Assembly (NCBI GenBank): GCA_037501455.1
Contig: CM074865.1
Location: forward strand, 83,526,501 to 83,590,500
Source of the DNA: Lantana camara
Lineage: Eukaryota; Streptophyta; Magnoliopsida; Lamiales; Verbenaceae
Length of the DNA: 64,000 bases
Reading direction: 5' to 3'
Below the pieces are notes generated by a model that saw only the letters and a program-made list of their open reading frames with translations, ran no database searches and was not told where the DNA came from. This document shows, in pieces, positions 1 through 11,070 of the stretch. The position numbers and the translations under genes were made by a program. Position 1 is the stretch's first letter, and every line of letters begins with the position of its first letter.

Positions 1-1765
1 ACATAACTTTTCATACATTATGCACCCTTTCACTTAAAGGGATTTTGGACATTCTAACTTTCTTAAAGTTATCTTAGGACACATACTCTTCAAGAGAGAT
101 GTTCCATTGTCCATACTAAACTCCTTTTAGTACGGTGGTTATGTACTCATTTTGTGATAATCCTTTTATTCTCTTAGATCTATCTTCAATAGATCTGAAT
201 GTCGAGAATGTAGGATAATCACTAAGATCTTTCATGTCAAATTGTTTCTTAAACAAGAATTGGTAACTTTCACGTCATCCTTGACATTCCTAATGAGAAG
301 GACATCGTCTTCTAAAGAACCAAAATTGACTCTTACATCACTAACTTTCATATGTACACTCTGAGACTTATTCGACTTCTATCTGTATCAAACGATTTGA
401 CTGTGGAATCGAATTGTCTAACTCCTAGAAGCCTTTATCAATCCACAGATTGACTTAGGGATTTGCATACCTTATGCATACTCCCACTGAATATGAGATT
501 TATAGAAATACCTTATTTCAGTCTCTTTTAATCTCATATTGAACAAGATAGTTCTCATATTCATTTATCATGTCTCATAGTCAGAATATGAGGATATGGT
601 AAACACAATCCAAAAGGACTTTTGCATTTCAACCGTCAAGAAGGTTGTAATGCTTTCCATTTACTCGAAGCTCTAGGAGCTTGATCCTATCAGGTGGATC
701 AACCAAGGTCACAACTCGGTTTAAGTATATGGAATCCATATTGGATTTCAAGGCTTGCTTACACTACTTAGATTCCAAATCTGACAGTGTCTCCTCTTCA
801 AGTAATTCCTTGGCTATCTAGGAACGCGTTCTAAACGCATCTTAAGAGAAGGGTTTCACACGTGTACATACTCTAAAATTTGGCTAAGTTTTATCAAATG
901 GGCTCGTTTCTTCTATATGTGGCATGGATATCTTTCCTCAAATTTCTTTGAGGTCTGCTTGCTTGCCTTTCTTCTTCTATAGGAACGATTCCTTAAGAAA
1001 GGTACATTCCTTTGAGACAAACAACCTTTGTGCAAGGGAATCGCAAAACTGATATCCAATATCGTTGTATAAACTTGAACTCGTTTCAAGCTTGTCTCCC
1101 ACTATCCTCTTCACTTAAGAGGATTCCACTATATTCTTGGACAAGAATAATTAGGGAATTTAGTATGCCACATTGCATAGTGCAACTAAAGGACTGATTT
1201 TGGAAGGTGCAAAATTCAAAATCTCTAACTGCATATTCTGGGAGTTTATTCCTAGAATGATTATAAGTCAGTAAAGCTTGCTATGGAATGGACCATATCC
1301 TATAAGGTTTCATTCCCTCATTCGGAAACACTAAGGTGTTCTCGAATTAGTTTACTGAGAGATAATCCTATTATCTCTAAGATGACTAAGGATTTAGTTG
1401 CTAAGATATTGGCTATTTCGATCATATCGATTTACCTATAACTTATGACTACTTCGGTTCCTAACCTCCTTTTTGAAATTCTAAGAATTTCATATAAGTT
1501 TCGAATTTGTACTTCAACAAGTACATTCATTCATAATGATTAAACTGACGATTGTATCTAGTGCTTACATTAAGCATCTTACACTCATCAGCATGGATCG
1601 AAATCCACTAGAATTTTGGCACGTTCCACGTTTCACGCAAACTATGTTTCGGGAACGTTTCCCTTCAAGACAGGATTCATAGGAAATTAAGTCTCTAGGT
1701 TCATTTTCGTAAAATGATCCTAAGATGTCTAACTTGCTAATCCTTTTGTCTCTCAACGTTCCAAA
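1..1765 (-). pseudogene. Decayed copia pol of E1 (PR-IN-RT)
   Basis: Minus-strand translation with frame jumps gives recognisable Ty1-copia pieces. At about 1470-1530 is the integrase core segment, with the same FLEFQKEV-type stretch seen better preserved in E4 at 32400. At about 1010-1400 is the integrase C-terminal part, including a YSYLRIWG-like stretch. A VSRNATF-like linker lies near 950-1010, and reverse transcriptase pieces at about 30-760 include segments matching MDSMY, FDMKDL, DRSKR and GLSQ. Stops and frameshifts occur every few tens of codons, so this is not a functional polyprotein. Domain limits are approximate because they come from reading translations by eye. Confidence 0.7.
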
Positions 1766-1769
1766 GTAA

Positions 1770-2612
1770 TTCGAAGCTTTGTCATCTCACTTACTTTTGT
1801 TATCTCGTTGCATGTTCAGGACATTAGTGCCTTGAGTCTTTGCACAACGAATTATGCAGAATTGACTCAAGACTAGTGAATTCTATTCCTAGTAGAATTA
1901 CTAAACGAGGTAACATTTCAGAGTACTCATACTCTATGCAGTTCCCTTTCAAAGTCCTTATTTGCTACCATAGAAGAAAACGTCCTATTTGATCTCTAGT
2001 GTCTTTTGGGCGCACCCCTTACATGCCCCTCCATTAGGCTCTTAAGGGTTTCTTCTTCTTTAGGCGTTCAAGCCTTTAACTTAGGGAGTTTAGAAGAAGA
2101 ATTAACCATCTCAACCTTTTATTCCCTTTTAAGAATGCTCTCAACCATTATCAACTAAATGATTAACTATGCTACATTAGCATCATTCTAGTTGAGCATA
2201 AAGGGTTTGAATGATGGTGGAAGCAATGTAAGCAATCAGTGCATAGAGAACTCTTTTCTCGGTTGATGATCGAGACCATAAGATCTTCAAATAAGATCTT
2301 TAGACCTTGTTCGTGTGCACTTGTTTCCTCATTTGGAATATTGAATAATTCCATAGTGTTATACCTTGTAACATTTTCATGAGGTGGTTCAATTGCTCTT
2401 AAGTGGTTGGAAAAATCCATTCACCTTAGATTGCTTCTCTTTGGCCCGGGTCAAATTTTCATAATTGAAAACTTCGCCTTTTAGAGAACGCCTTTCTCTA
2501 TTCGGAATCTAAAACGAATTTTAGGGTCCGAAGCCAATTAGAGTTGGTTAGGACTAAGTCAACTTATTTGACTTAAGGATGGATACGAATGGGTTTGCAT
2601 TTCATATTGTAG
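1770..2612 (-). pseudogene. Decayed copia gag of E1
   Basis: The minus-strand sequence at 2172-2420 keeps an open stretch of 82 codons. It contains the capsid-like segment RYNTMELFNI followed by an HEQGLKILF-like segment, which corresponds to the VHEYGLKFL segment of the better preserved E4 gag near 31210. The start of gag lies near 2607, at the position that matches the E4 gag start (30816) when the two leaders are compared. The lysine-rich region before the zinc knuckle is recognisable near 2040-2110. Several stops and a frameshift separate the pieces. Confidence 0.65.
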
Positions 2613-4289
2613 AGAATCACAGAACTACAACCTAAATGCTAAGCAGAGAACTAGGTGAGCATGCTGAATAATAACGATATACATAAGATAAGGTCTTTAA
2701 TCTAATGTAGCTCCCACTGTTTTTCAAAGATCTATAATTCCCAAAGATCTAAGAGGAACGCGTTTCCCAATGGGTACTAAGATCCTAGGCATTTTACCTC
2801 GAACCCACGACTCGCGGACATTCTAAGTAAGAACCCTAGGTAGGTACAACCTACCAATTCTAACACCTTTAGAACTCTTAGTAATTATTTTTGCATCACC
2901 TATCTTTCAATATGGACCCACGACTCGTGCGACATCCATATTTACTTAGGCGTTAAGCTAGACCCATCAATCATAAGATCATGATCAAAACTTAGTTCGA
3001 ACGACCCACGACTCGCGGACATCGCCCTTGCTAAAATCGACCATGAAATATTGATCATTTAAAAAAGGATCAATTAGGTAACTAAGAACTAATAAGCTCC
3101 ACTAGCTATCCCACGACTCGCGGACAATAACTAGCTTCACTTACTAAACTTAAAACCTATTGATGGAATGCTAGGAATTTAATCCAAAATTTGCATCTCG
3201 AATTAAATACCTATTTATTCGAAATTAGCTTAATATTTAATGGGAATTTTCGAATTAACCGGAGAGTTGTCCGGTTCGACCTCACCAACATATATGTTAT
3301 CCAATTTTATTAGTCTTGATTAATGCAAGTACAACTTAAATGCATTTCAAACAAGCACATAAACAGATAACATGTCCTAGCATGATACTAACATGTAATG
3401 ATCATGGGTTCTACCTATCTTATGCGTGATATGTGGGAGCCACTCCACAATCACTAGTTCTAACATACATGCCACATAAACAGTTCAAATCACATAAGGG
3501 AAAGCGGTAACAAAATACGAGCCCTATCTCTATTACATTTAACAATTGAGATTCCCCTCCCTAACATTTTGAGGGGTCTTCACTTATGGCCTCCTTGTTA
3601 CTTGAATGTGGTCCATCTTACTCCATGGGTGCATTGTCTCCAAAATGAAAATAAAACCTCACCACCTATCTCTACTCTCAAATTACAATAAAAAGAAAAA
3701 GACATAAAGTAATAAGGCTCAATCTTCATATTGGCCTTAGACAATTACACGGGGCATACCCCGGCCTCAAAAACAGTAATATGGAAAGCCACATAATAAA
3801 TCACATAACAGTACGCACATAAGTGAGGCTCCAACCTCAATTGAAAAACGCAACTATAGGGCTCCAACCCCAATTTAAACCATCCATGTGCATAAATTAA
3901 AATCATACATAGATCTAAAACCCATGATCACCTAACATGCTTAAATTGCAAGAATTTAAATTTACCAATAAATTTAAAATTCCTTTAACTTTAAGTTCGA
4001 CTAACTCAAAGTAATCTGAAAAACAGTTCCTTGTTCAAGAATAATTTCAAAATCAAAAGCTAGAATCTGATAAAATTCAAGTTAATTCAAAAATTAACAA
4101 TTTTATTAAAATCATTATTTCAAAAAATAATAATTATACTTTTCCCGAAAAATTAAAATTGACTTTGATTCCCGAAATTCCCAAATTATAATTTTATTTC
4201 AAAATTAAAATATTTTCAGTAAAAAAGATTTTTAAAATAAAATTTGGGCCAAAAACACGAAAAATCGCATCGCGTCACATCCGCCCGAA

Positions 4290-4668
4290 AGCGTGCGGGC
4301 GATCCCGCACAGCCCCGCGCAGACGCGTACGGGTAGTCCCGCACAGGGTGTGCGGGCGATCCCGCACAAGGCTGGGCGGACGCGTGCGGGCAGTCCCGCA
4401 CAGGGGTGTGCGGGCGATCCCGCACAGGGCTGGGCGGACGCGTGCGGGCAGTCCCGCACAGGGGTGTGCGGGCGATCCCGCACAGGGCTGGGCGGACGCG
4501 TGCGGGCTGTCCCGCACAGGGGTGTGCGGGCGATCCCGCACAGGCTGTTCTGGACGCGTGCGGGCAGTCCCGCACAGGGGTGTGCGGGCGATCCCGCACA
4601 GGGCTGGGAAGACGCGTGCGGGCAGTCCCGCACATGGGTGTGCGGGCGATCCCGCACAGGCTGTTCCG
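4290..4668. repeat. GC-rich 58-bp minisatellite in the E1 leader
   Basis: About 6.5 tandem copies of a 58-bp unit lie in otherwise AT-rich sequence. Each unit holds two short inverted repeats of the form GTGCGGG-(4 nt)-CCCGCAC, so the array can fold into about 13 consecutive hairpins. The unit is not a multiple of three and lacks stops in most frames, which creates overlapping ORFs of 137-187 codons on both strands that are not genes. The equivalent leader position in E4 (28780-29150) is also GC-rich but has no such array. Confidence 0.95.
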
Positions 4669-4980
4669 ACCTCGTCCGGACCCGTCCGCGTGCGGCGACG
4701 ACGAGCGACAAACTCGCTTGGTCCTCGTCGTCCCACACCGTTTTCCGTACAAAATTTTTCAAAAAAATTTTCGTCTCGATTCGGGAATCAAAATCGCGAT
4801 TTTAATAAATCTAAAATAAAACCCTTTTTTCAGAAAACGATTTTCTCAATTTATCAGGAAACCTCTCAGTTTCAAAAGCTCAGATTACGATACAAATTCA
4901 AGAATACCTAACTGTAATTCAGATTCAAGAATTTCTCAAAATTCAGTTTAATTGAGACGAATCAGAAACACGATTAACGA

Positions 4981-4998
4981 GGTGGCTCTGATACCACT
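4981..4998 (-). other. Primer-binding site of E1 (initiator Met tRNA type)
   Basis: The minus strand reads AGTGGTATCAGAGCCACC directly after the LTR terminal CA. TGGTATCAGAGC is the usual plant copia primer site, complementary to the 3' end of initiator methionine tRNA. It fixes the strand of the element and identifies the adjacent LTR as the 5' LTR. Confidence 0.9.
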
Positions 4999-5710
4999 TG
5001 TTGGAAAACACGAATCAGAAAGCAGCGGAATTTAAAAATTTTTCCAAAAAAAAAGATCTTGAACTCGCAATCGTGTATCCAAATTCGTAAGGATAGAAAA
5101 CTTACTTTTCTTTTATTCTTTCTTGAAGCGTTTCAAGCCACCCAAGAACGCTCTTCTCGCGGCTTGACAACCCGTCCCTCGAAAGTCTCTTTCTACTTCA
5201 GAATCCATTGTCGGGATAGCAATCCACACCAACCTAGATTCAATTCATGTTAGAGATGTTCTTAACAATATAACATAAAGAAAGAAACATGAAACGAGAA
5301 AAGCAGGATTGAAACTCCCTTCGAAAACCAGTTTTGCGAAAGTAGAAAACTGCCAGTCACAAAACCCTCGTGAAAAAATTCATCCTTCAGGATATGGACG
5401 AACGGTTTTCGCCATCTTCTTTGGTTCGATTTTTTCATTCGCTTCACGTCGGGTTCAGAATCGTTTCATCATCCCTTCTGATCGTTTTGCTTAATCCCCA
5501 CTTTTGGTAAAGCTCGAATCTTCAAAACTTCTAACTTGAAGTCTCTAGAGATAGTCCACCAACTTGGCTACAATCTAACTAGTAAGGATGCTAGTTCTCA
5601 AGTTAGTGTTTAGGCTTAACCTAGGGTTTTATTTTATCTTGGAGAAAGGAAGGTGTTCAACACATGAACCAAGAATTGTCTATTAGCTCTAAAGGGGAGC
5701 ATGAGCTCCC

Positions 5711-5720
5711 CTATATATAA
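5711..5720 (-). promoter_or_regulatory. TATA box of the E1 LTR promoter, with adjacent hairpin
   Basis: The minus strand reads TTATATATAG at 5720-5711. Immediately downstream on that strand (5711-5694) is the inverted repeat GGGGAGC/GCTCCCC with a 4-nt loop, lying between the TATA box and the expected start site. The solo LTR has the equivalent TATA (CTATAAATAG at 27223-27214) and a similar palindrome (27197-27214), so the arrangement is conserved in the family. Confidence 0.6.
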
Positions 5721-6066
5721 GAAAGGGGAGGGACGAAATTCCTAGTCCTTAATGGGCTAGGATTTTGGTCTCTCTCTCTCTCTCCTATTACTTGATCATC
5801 AAGTAATTTTGACTTTGACTTTGAATTCTAATTCAAATCAACTTTCAAGAGAGCTAAAAATATCCAAACTATTTTTGGATAATTTTATACTTTATTTATT
5901 TAAAATAAATAACTTATTTTATCTAATTAATTAATTCGTAATTAATTAACTAGATTATTTTCTCCAAAATAAGACTTTCTTTTTAATTCAAAATTAAACC
6001 AAAGTCTATTAGATAATTAATCACATTAATTATTTAATACATAAATAAATATACACATATATTTAT

Positions 6067-6140
6067 ACACGTGTGTGACACGTGTCACAATGACACGTGT
6101 CACTCACGTGAGCCACACGTGTGGTTTCACACGTGTGGAA
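6067..6140. promoter_or_regulatory. G-box (CACGTG) cluster in the E1 LTR U3
   Basis: Six CACGTG cores lie within about 75 bp, including two copies of the 12-bp palindrome TGACACGTGTCA. CACGTG is the G-box core bound by plant bZIP and bHLH factors. The cluster lies about 350-430 bp upstream of the LTR TATA box on the minus strand, that is, in U3. The solo LTR keeps the same cluster at 27551-27620. An enhancer role is inference. Confidence 0.6.
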
Positions 6141-7288
6141 CCCTCTTGGCTTGATTAACTCGTTTAATCATTTTAAAGCCTCAACTCATGTAACCAAGTT
6201 GTTGTGTGTGACCCTCTAGGTTCTCAATTCAATTAGCAGTGACCCTAATTAATTAATTCACTAATTAATTAATCAGTCCACAGATTAAACAACCATAGTC
6301 TAGCAACAGGTGTTTAACCCCTAGCTGAATTGGAATGTTCGGATTCGACAGAACCTTTAAGTCATTGATTCATGTGAGATACAATCCTCCTACTTACTAT
6401 CTCTCAACCATGATCTAGGGTAAGGGAATAATTAGAACCCTAATAATCTGGTCTTAAAGCTAAGTGCATTTCATATCCATTTGATCTCAATCCAAGAAAC
6501 CCTTTTCTTGATGTCTTGATCTACTGCCTTGGCCAAGGACTCCATATGGCATATGAATGACTTACACAATAAGAGATCACCTTGCAAATGCAAGTGTAGG
6601 TCCTTTCTTGATTCTCATTCACTTTCATGAGTCACTTGTGCAGCCCCAGCATAAGCCTTGAATCAGTTGTCTAAGGCGACACCCTTTAAAGCTTATACCA
6701 AAGACTACAGAGTTAACTCATAATGTAACATGGAACCTTAAGTCTAAGGATCAATTAATCACATCAATGACTCGTGAGATATTTCCTAATCTGGAAGTTT
6801 CCATTTCCTGAAATAGAAACTTCCTTTCCCATTTAGGAATGTTCTCACACGGGGCACCTCAGTGAACTTACTTATTAAAGTAAGCACCCTCATGTATCAC
6901 GCACGTATCAACTATACACTTTGCACCTCCATGAAACAAGGTGGTCCTTCTTAAGGGCGTGATCCCACAAGCAAGCCTTAGAGGAGTCAGGTTGACACTC
7001 CCACTGTCTGTAGGACTCATCGGCTTGGAGTATTTTACTAATCATGACTTATGTGATATAGGGCTCGTTTCATGAACCATTTCACCTAAATGGTAGAGTC
7101 CTAAAGTCATCAGGATTAGGGGAGTTTTCATACATGCGCACGTAATGGAAACACACAAAACACGTATTGGCATATAAAGAAGTGTTTGCCTATAATCAAT
7201 CGTATATTATTCAAAGATTGTCTGTGATACAAGAAAAGTCCCAAAGCAGATTACGTCGAATCGGCTTTCTAGGGCGCTATTCCTAACA

Positions 7289-9357
7289 GCTAGTACCTTC
7301 TCTTATTCTCAAATGGAACAGTTCATTTGACTTGCAGAGACACACAAAAATTGCAACGTAAATGGAAAACAGAGAATACATGAGCATGATGAATAATAAC
7401 GTACATTAACATAAGATTAGGTCTTTTATCCTATGTACCTTCCACTATTTTTATAAGATCCATAAATCCCAATGATCTTAGAGGAAACATATTTTCCCAG
7501 TGGGTACTGAGATCCCAAGCATTTCATCCTTGGACCCATGACTTGTGAGACATCCAAAAAATAAAACCTTTAGGTAGGTACAACTTGGCAACTCCATCTC
7601 GATGGAATTCTCGGTAATAATTTTGCATCACTTTTCTTTCGAACATGAACCTACGACTAGTGCGACATCCATATCTACTAAAGCATTAAGCAGGTCCTCA
7701 ATCATAAGATCATGATTAAACATAACTCACACGACCCACGACTCATGAGGCATCGCACTCCCCAAAATAATCATAACATATCAATTAAAGTGATTGATTA
7801 GGAAACTAAGAACTAACAAGTTACCCCAAGACTCATGAAACAACAAATCATTAAACTTAAATTCTATTGATGGAATGTTAGGAATTTTATTAAAGTTTAC
7901 ACCTTACATAAGTTTTGTATTTTTGGAAATTTCGTAATATTTGTGGGATTTTTTGAATTTCAGAGAGTTATCTGGACCGACCTCACTAACATATTTAATT
8001 AGTCTTGATTAATGCAGTTTTACATAAAATGCATCATACAAGCACTTAGCAGATGACGTGTCCTAGTATGATACTAACATGAGATGATCATTGGTTTCCT
8101 ATCTTATGCGCAATTATGGGAGTCAATCCATAATCACTAGTTCTAGACATTCATGCCACATTAAACAGTTATTTCATATAAGGGAATAAAACAATTTAAT
8201 GAAGCCCTATTCTATTACATTAATAGAATTACCCTTCTCTAACATTTTGAAGGGTCTTCAATTTATGGCCACCGTACTCCTTTCTTTTTGGTTCCATCTT
8301 GCTCCATGGGTGTTTGTCTCCAACATGAAAATAAAACCTTATCATCTAAGTTCTAGGCTCAAATTACATTATTAAGAAAAATAAACTTACAATAATAAGG
8401 CTTAATTTTCATATTGGCCTTAGACAAGTACACGCGGTATACCCCGACCCAAAAACAGTAATAAGAAAAGCCACATAATAAAGCAAGTAAGATGCGCACA
8501 TAAGTGAGGCTCCAACCCCAATTGGAAAAAAGCAAATAGGGGCTCACAGACCCAAATTGAAAAATCATCCATGTGCAAAAATTTAAAACATCCACAAGAC
8601 TATAAACGCATGATCATATACACAAACAATTTGTAAGAATTTGAATTTAACAATTAAATTAAATTTTTTTGACTTTGAGTTCAAATAATTCAAAGTTCTA
8701 ATCCGACAATCAGTCCTTTATTCAAAAATTCTTTTAATCCCAATTTAAATCCATTTTGATAAAGTTCTAAATTAATTCAAAATTAATAATTTTATCAAAT
8801 ATTATTTCAAAAATAATATTATTTTTTTTGAAAAATTAATCTACTTTTAATATAATTCCCAATCATCCCAAATATAATTTTTATTTTAAAAAATAAAATA
8901 ATTTTCATTAAAATCATATTTTAAAACTAGGATAAAGTTTTGCTCGGTTGAAAATTGTATTTTTCAAAAATTTTAAGCTTCTGTACTCGGTCGCGGCCGT
9001 GACCAAAATCCTAACGAATCGATCACCCCCGCGAAGAGGGTTAACGACTTTGAACAAATTCGTAAGAATTATTCGTGCCTGCGAAGCGAGAATTTCCAAA
9101 TTACCATGATTCGAAAATTTTCTTAATCGATCAAAATCCAAGAATTAAACTTCGAATTTTCTAAATTAGATATAAAAACATTTTTATAAACAAGTTTCTA
9201 ACAATACAGCTCTTCAAGAAAACATAAAGATTTAAAAATTAGGATTTCTAAACGAATTCCAAAATACAAACTATCATGGTAATTAAAGAATTTTCGTAAA
9301 ATTCAATTCAATAAGACATTTTAGAATAAACGTTGCAAGCTTGGGTTTGATACCACT
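7289..9357 (-). mobile_element. Leader and gag-start piece of copia E2
   Basis: This lies between the E1 insertion and the E2 LTR. On the minus strand it starts with a primer site (complement of TTTGATACCACT at 9346-9357) and then follows the same leader as E1 (compare 2612-4980) down to about the gag start, where E1 has inserted at 7288/7289. No coding capacity remains. Short open stretches at 8359-8595 and 8914-9141 fall in leader sequence and show no domain. Confidence 0.8.
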
Positions 9358-10918
9358 TGTTGGAAAACATGAGTTAAAAGCAAAGAAGAATTAAAAATTT
9401 CTCGACAAGAGGATAGATGACTTGCAATTTTTACTCTAACATGATAGGGGTTTCCACGAACTTACTACGAATTAGTCTTTCTTGAAACATTCAAGCTGCT
9501 GATTGAACGTCCTTCAAGCGGTATTGAATCCACTCCCCTTGAATGGTTCTTTCTTCTTCTTTGAGACTCCAATGCAGAAGTCCCCTAGAATGTATCCACA
9601 CCAACCTTGGCAACGACCAAATCAGGGAGGATGCTAGTACTGTGATTTGTGTAAAGGCTAGGGTTTTCAAAGAACTTTGTTCTTTTCTTTTTCTTCAGAA
9701 TAGAGAACATTACACTTCAAGAATGTTTGTCTAAGGAATAAAAGAATTCTATCTCTCTTTTATATTCTCAAGTAACAACCTGATGATGAGAGAAATCAGT
9801 TCTAGAATTTAGGTTTCTTGTTTAACGTAATATCAGATAACTAGTCTAAGATAATTAATTAAAATCATATTTTAATTAATATCTTTTTAAAAAAACTTAT
9901 CCCAACAACTTTAAGACATTATCCTTTTATTTATTTAGTTTATAAATAAATAATCTATATATTATTTTTATTTATTTCATAAATAAATAATATAAGATAT
10001 TATCCTTTATTATTTATTTCATAAATAAATAAAATAAGATATTATCTTATATTTTTTATTTTATAAATAAATAAATTAACATTCCAAATGAATAATTAAT
10101 TCATAATTAGTTATTTATTGGATTTTTAATTTCGGATTAGGCTTAATAAAACAGGTGTGCGACCCCTAACCGAATAACGGATAAATCAAAAGAACATTTT
10201 AGTCAATGACAACTCGTGGAATAAGATCCTCCTACCATCCTATCTCTCGATTAATATCTAGCGCACGGGAATAATTAGAACCCAAATAATATTAATCTTA
10301 GTGCTAAGTTTGTTTCATATCCACTTGATCTCGATCCAAGAAATTCATTTCTTGATCTCGATCCACTGCCTTGACCAAAACTCCGAGATAGATTATGAAC
10401 AACTTATGCAATAAGAGATCTTCTTTCCTTATGTAAGTGTAGGTCCTTTATTGATTCTCATATGTCTCCATGTGCTACTTTTGCAACCCCAACATAAGTT
10501 ATTATTCAAGTATCTCGGGTTATACTCTTTTAGACACATGTCTAAGATTACCAAGTAAGCTCACACAAGGCATTAATGAAATCTAAAATCTAAGGATTAA
10601 TGAATCACACCATTGACTTGTGAGATATTTTCTAATCAGGAAGTTTCCACGTCTTCAAGTAGTTACTTCCTTTCCCATTTAGGAATCTTCTCACGCGGGA
10701 CATTTCAGTGTACTCGTTCTATATAGCGAACACCCTTGTGTATTGCACACGCATCGACTATGCACTTTACACCCCATGAAACAGGATGATTCTTTTTGAA
10801 GGATGCAATCCCATAAGCAAGTCTCAAGTGAGCCTGGTTGACACTCCCACTGTGCTTTTACAAGAAAATAGATAAAACGAACTATACAAAGTCAGCTTTA
10901 AGATAACTATTCTTAACA
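9358..10918 (-). mobile_element. 5' LTR of copia E2 (1561 bp)
   Basis: On the minus strand it begins TGTTAAGAATAG at 10918 and ends TTTTCCAACA at 9358, followed by a primer site. It is about 700 bp shorter than the E1 LTR and clearly more diverged, consistent with an older insertion that later received E1. The start shows AAGAA where other copies have AGGAA. The flank right of 10918 is unrelated to the element interior. Confidence 0.85.
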
Positions 10919-11070
10919 CTTAGGTGTTCCTTGAATGACAAGGCTAGGAGCGAACCAGGGATACAATACTCCCTTGGAGATAACTGCCCAGGTGTTCTCT
11001 GACACCCCGTACATGACCGTATCCCTATTATGAACACTTTTACGGCTACTTTTGTAGGTCTATGGGTTCT
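10919..11070 (+). other. Fragment possibly from a gypsy LTR, left of the 11071 unit
   Basis: This short stretch includes CTCTGACACCCCGTACATG, which resembles CTCTGACACACCGTACATG in the Tat-element LTR at about 50742. The sequence right of the 11071-14220 unit (14221-14345) likewise resembles the later part of that LTR, with a TATAAA and similar spacing. The long unit may therefore have inserted into an old Tat-like LTR. Similarity is patchy and was judged by eye. Confidence 0.35.

Larger units (their letters stand above)
1..4998 (-). mobile_element. Internal region of Ty1-copia element E1, running off the left edge
   Basis: Read on the minus strand, this follows directly from the LTR at 4999-7288. 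It runs from a tRNA primer site (4981-4998) through a long leader (about 4980-2610), a decayed gag, and then protease, integrase and reverse transcriptase remnants that continue past base 1. The order gag-PR-IN-RT is that of Ty1-copia. The same sequence family is present at 20411-23012 (E3) and, on the plus strand, at 26171-33236 (E4), so the assignment rests on three mutually similar copies. The 3' LTR and right-hand RNase H part lie outside the window. No long ORF survives except inside the GC-rich minisatellite in the leader. Confidence 0.85.
4999..7288 (-). mobile_element. 5' LTR of copia E1 (2290 bp)
   Basis: On the minus strand it begins TGTTAGGAATAG and ends TTTTCCAACA, with terminal inverted repeats TGTTAGGAA/TTCCAACA. 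The primer site abuts its inner end. It closely matches the solo LTR at 26501-28764 over its full length and is more distantly related to the LTRs at 9358, 18336, 24290 and 33237. The sequence right of 7288 is leader/gag-start sequence of another copy (E2), so E1 is nested in E2. The target duplication cannot be checked because the other end is outside the window. The two halves of the LTR are separated by a G-box cluster (6067-6140) and a TATA box (5711-5720). Confidence 0.92.

Noticed and set aside
4216..4911. Overlapping ORFs of 137-187 codons on both strands
   Set aside because: They all lie in the 58-bp GC-rich tandem array, whose unit is not a multiple of three and lacks stops in most frames. 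The proteins are just repeats of Arg, Pro, Gly and Ala with no homologues that I recognise.
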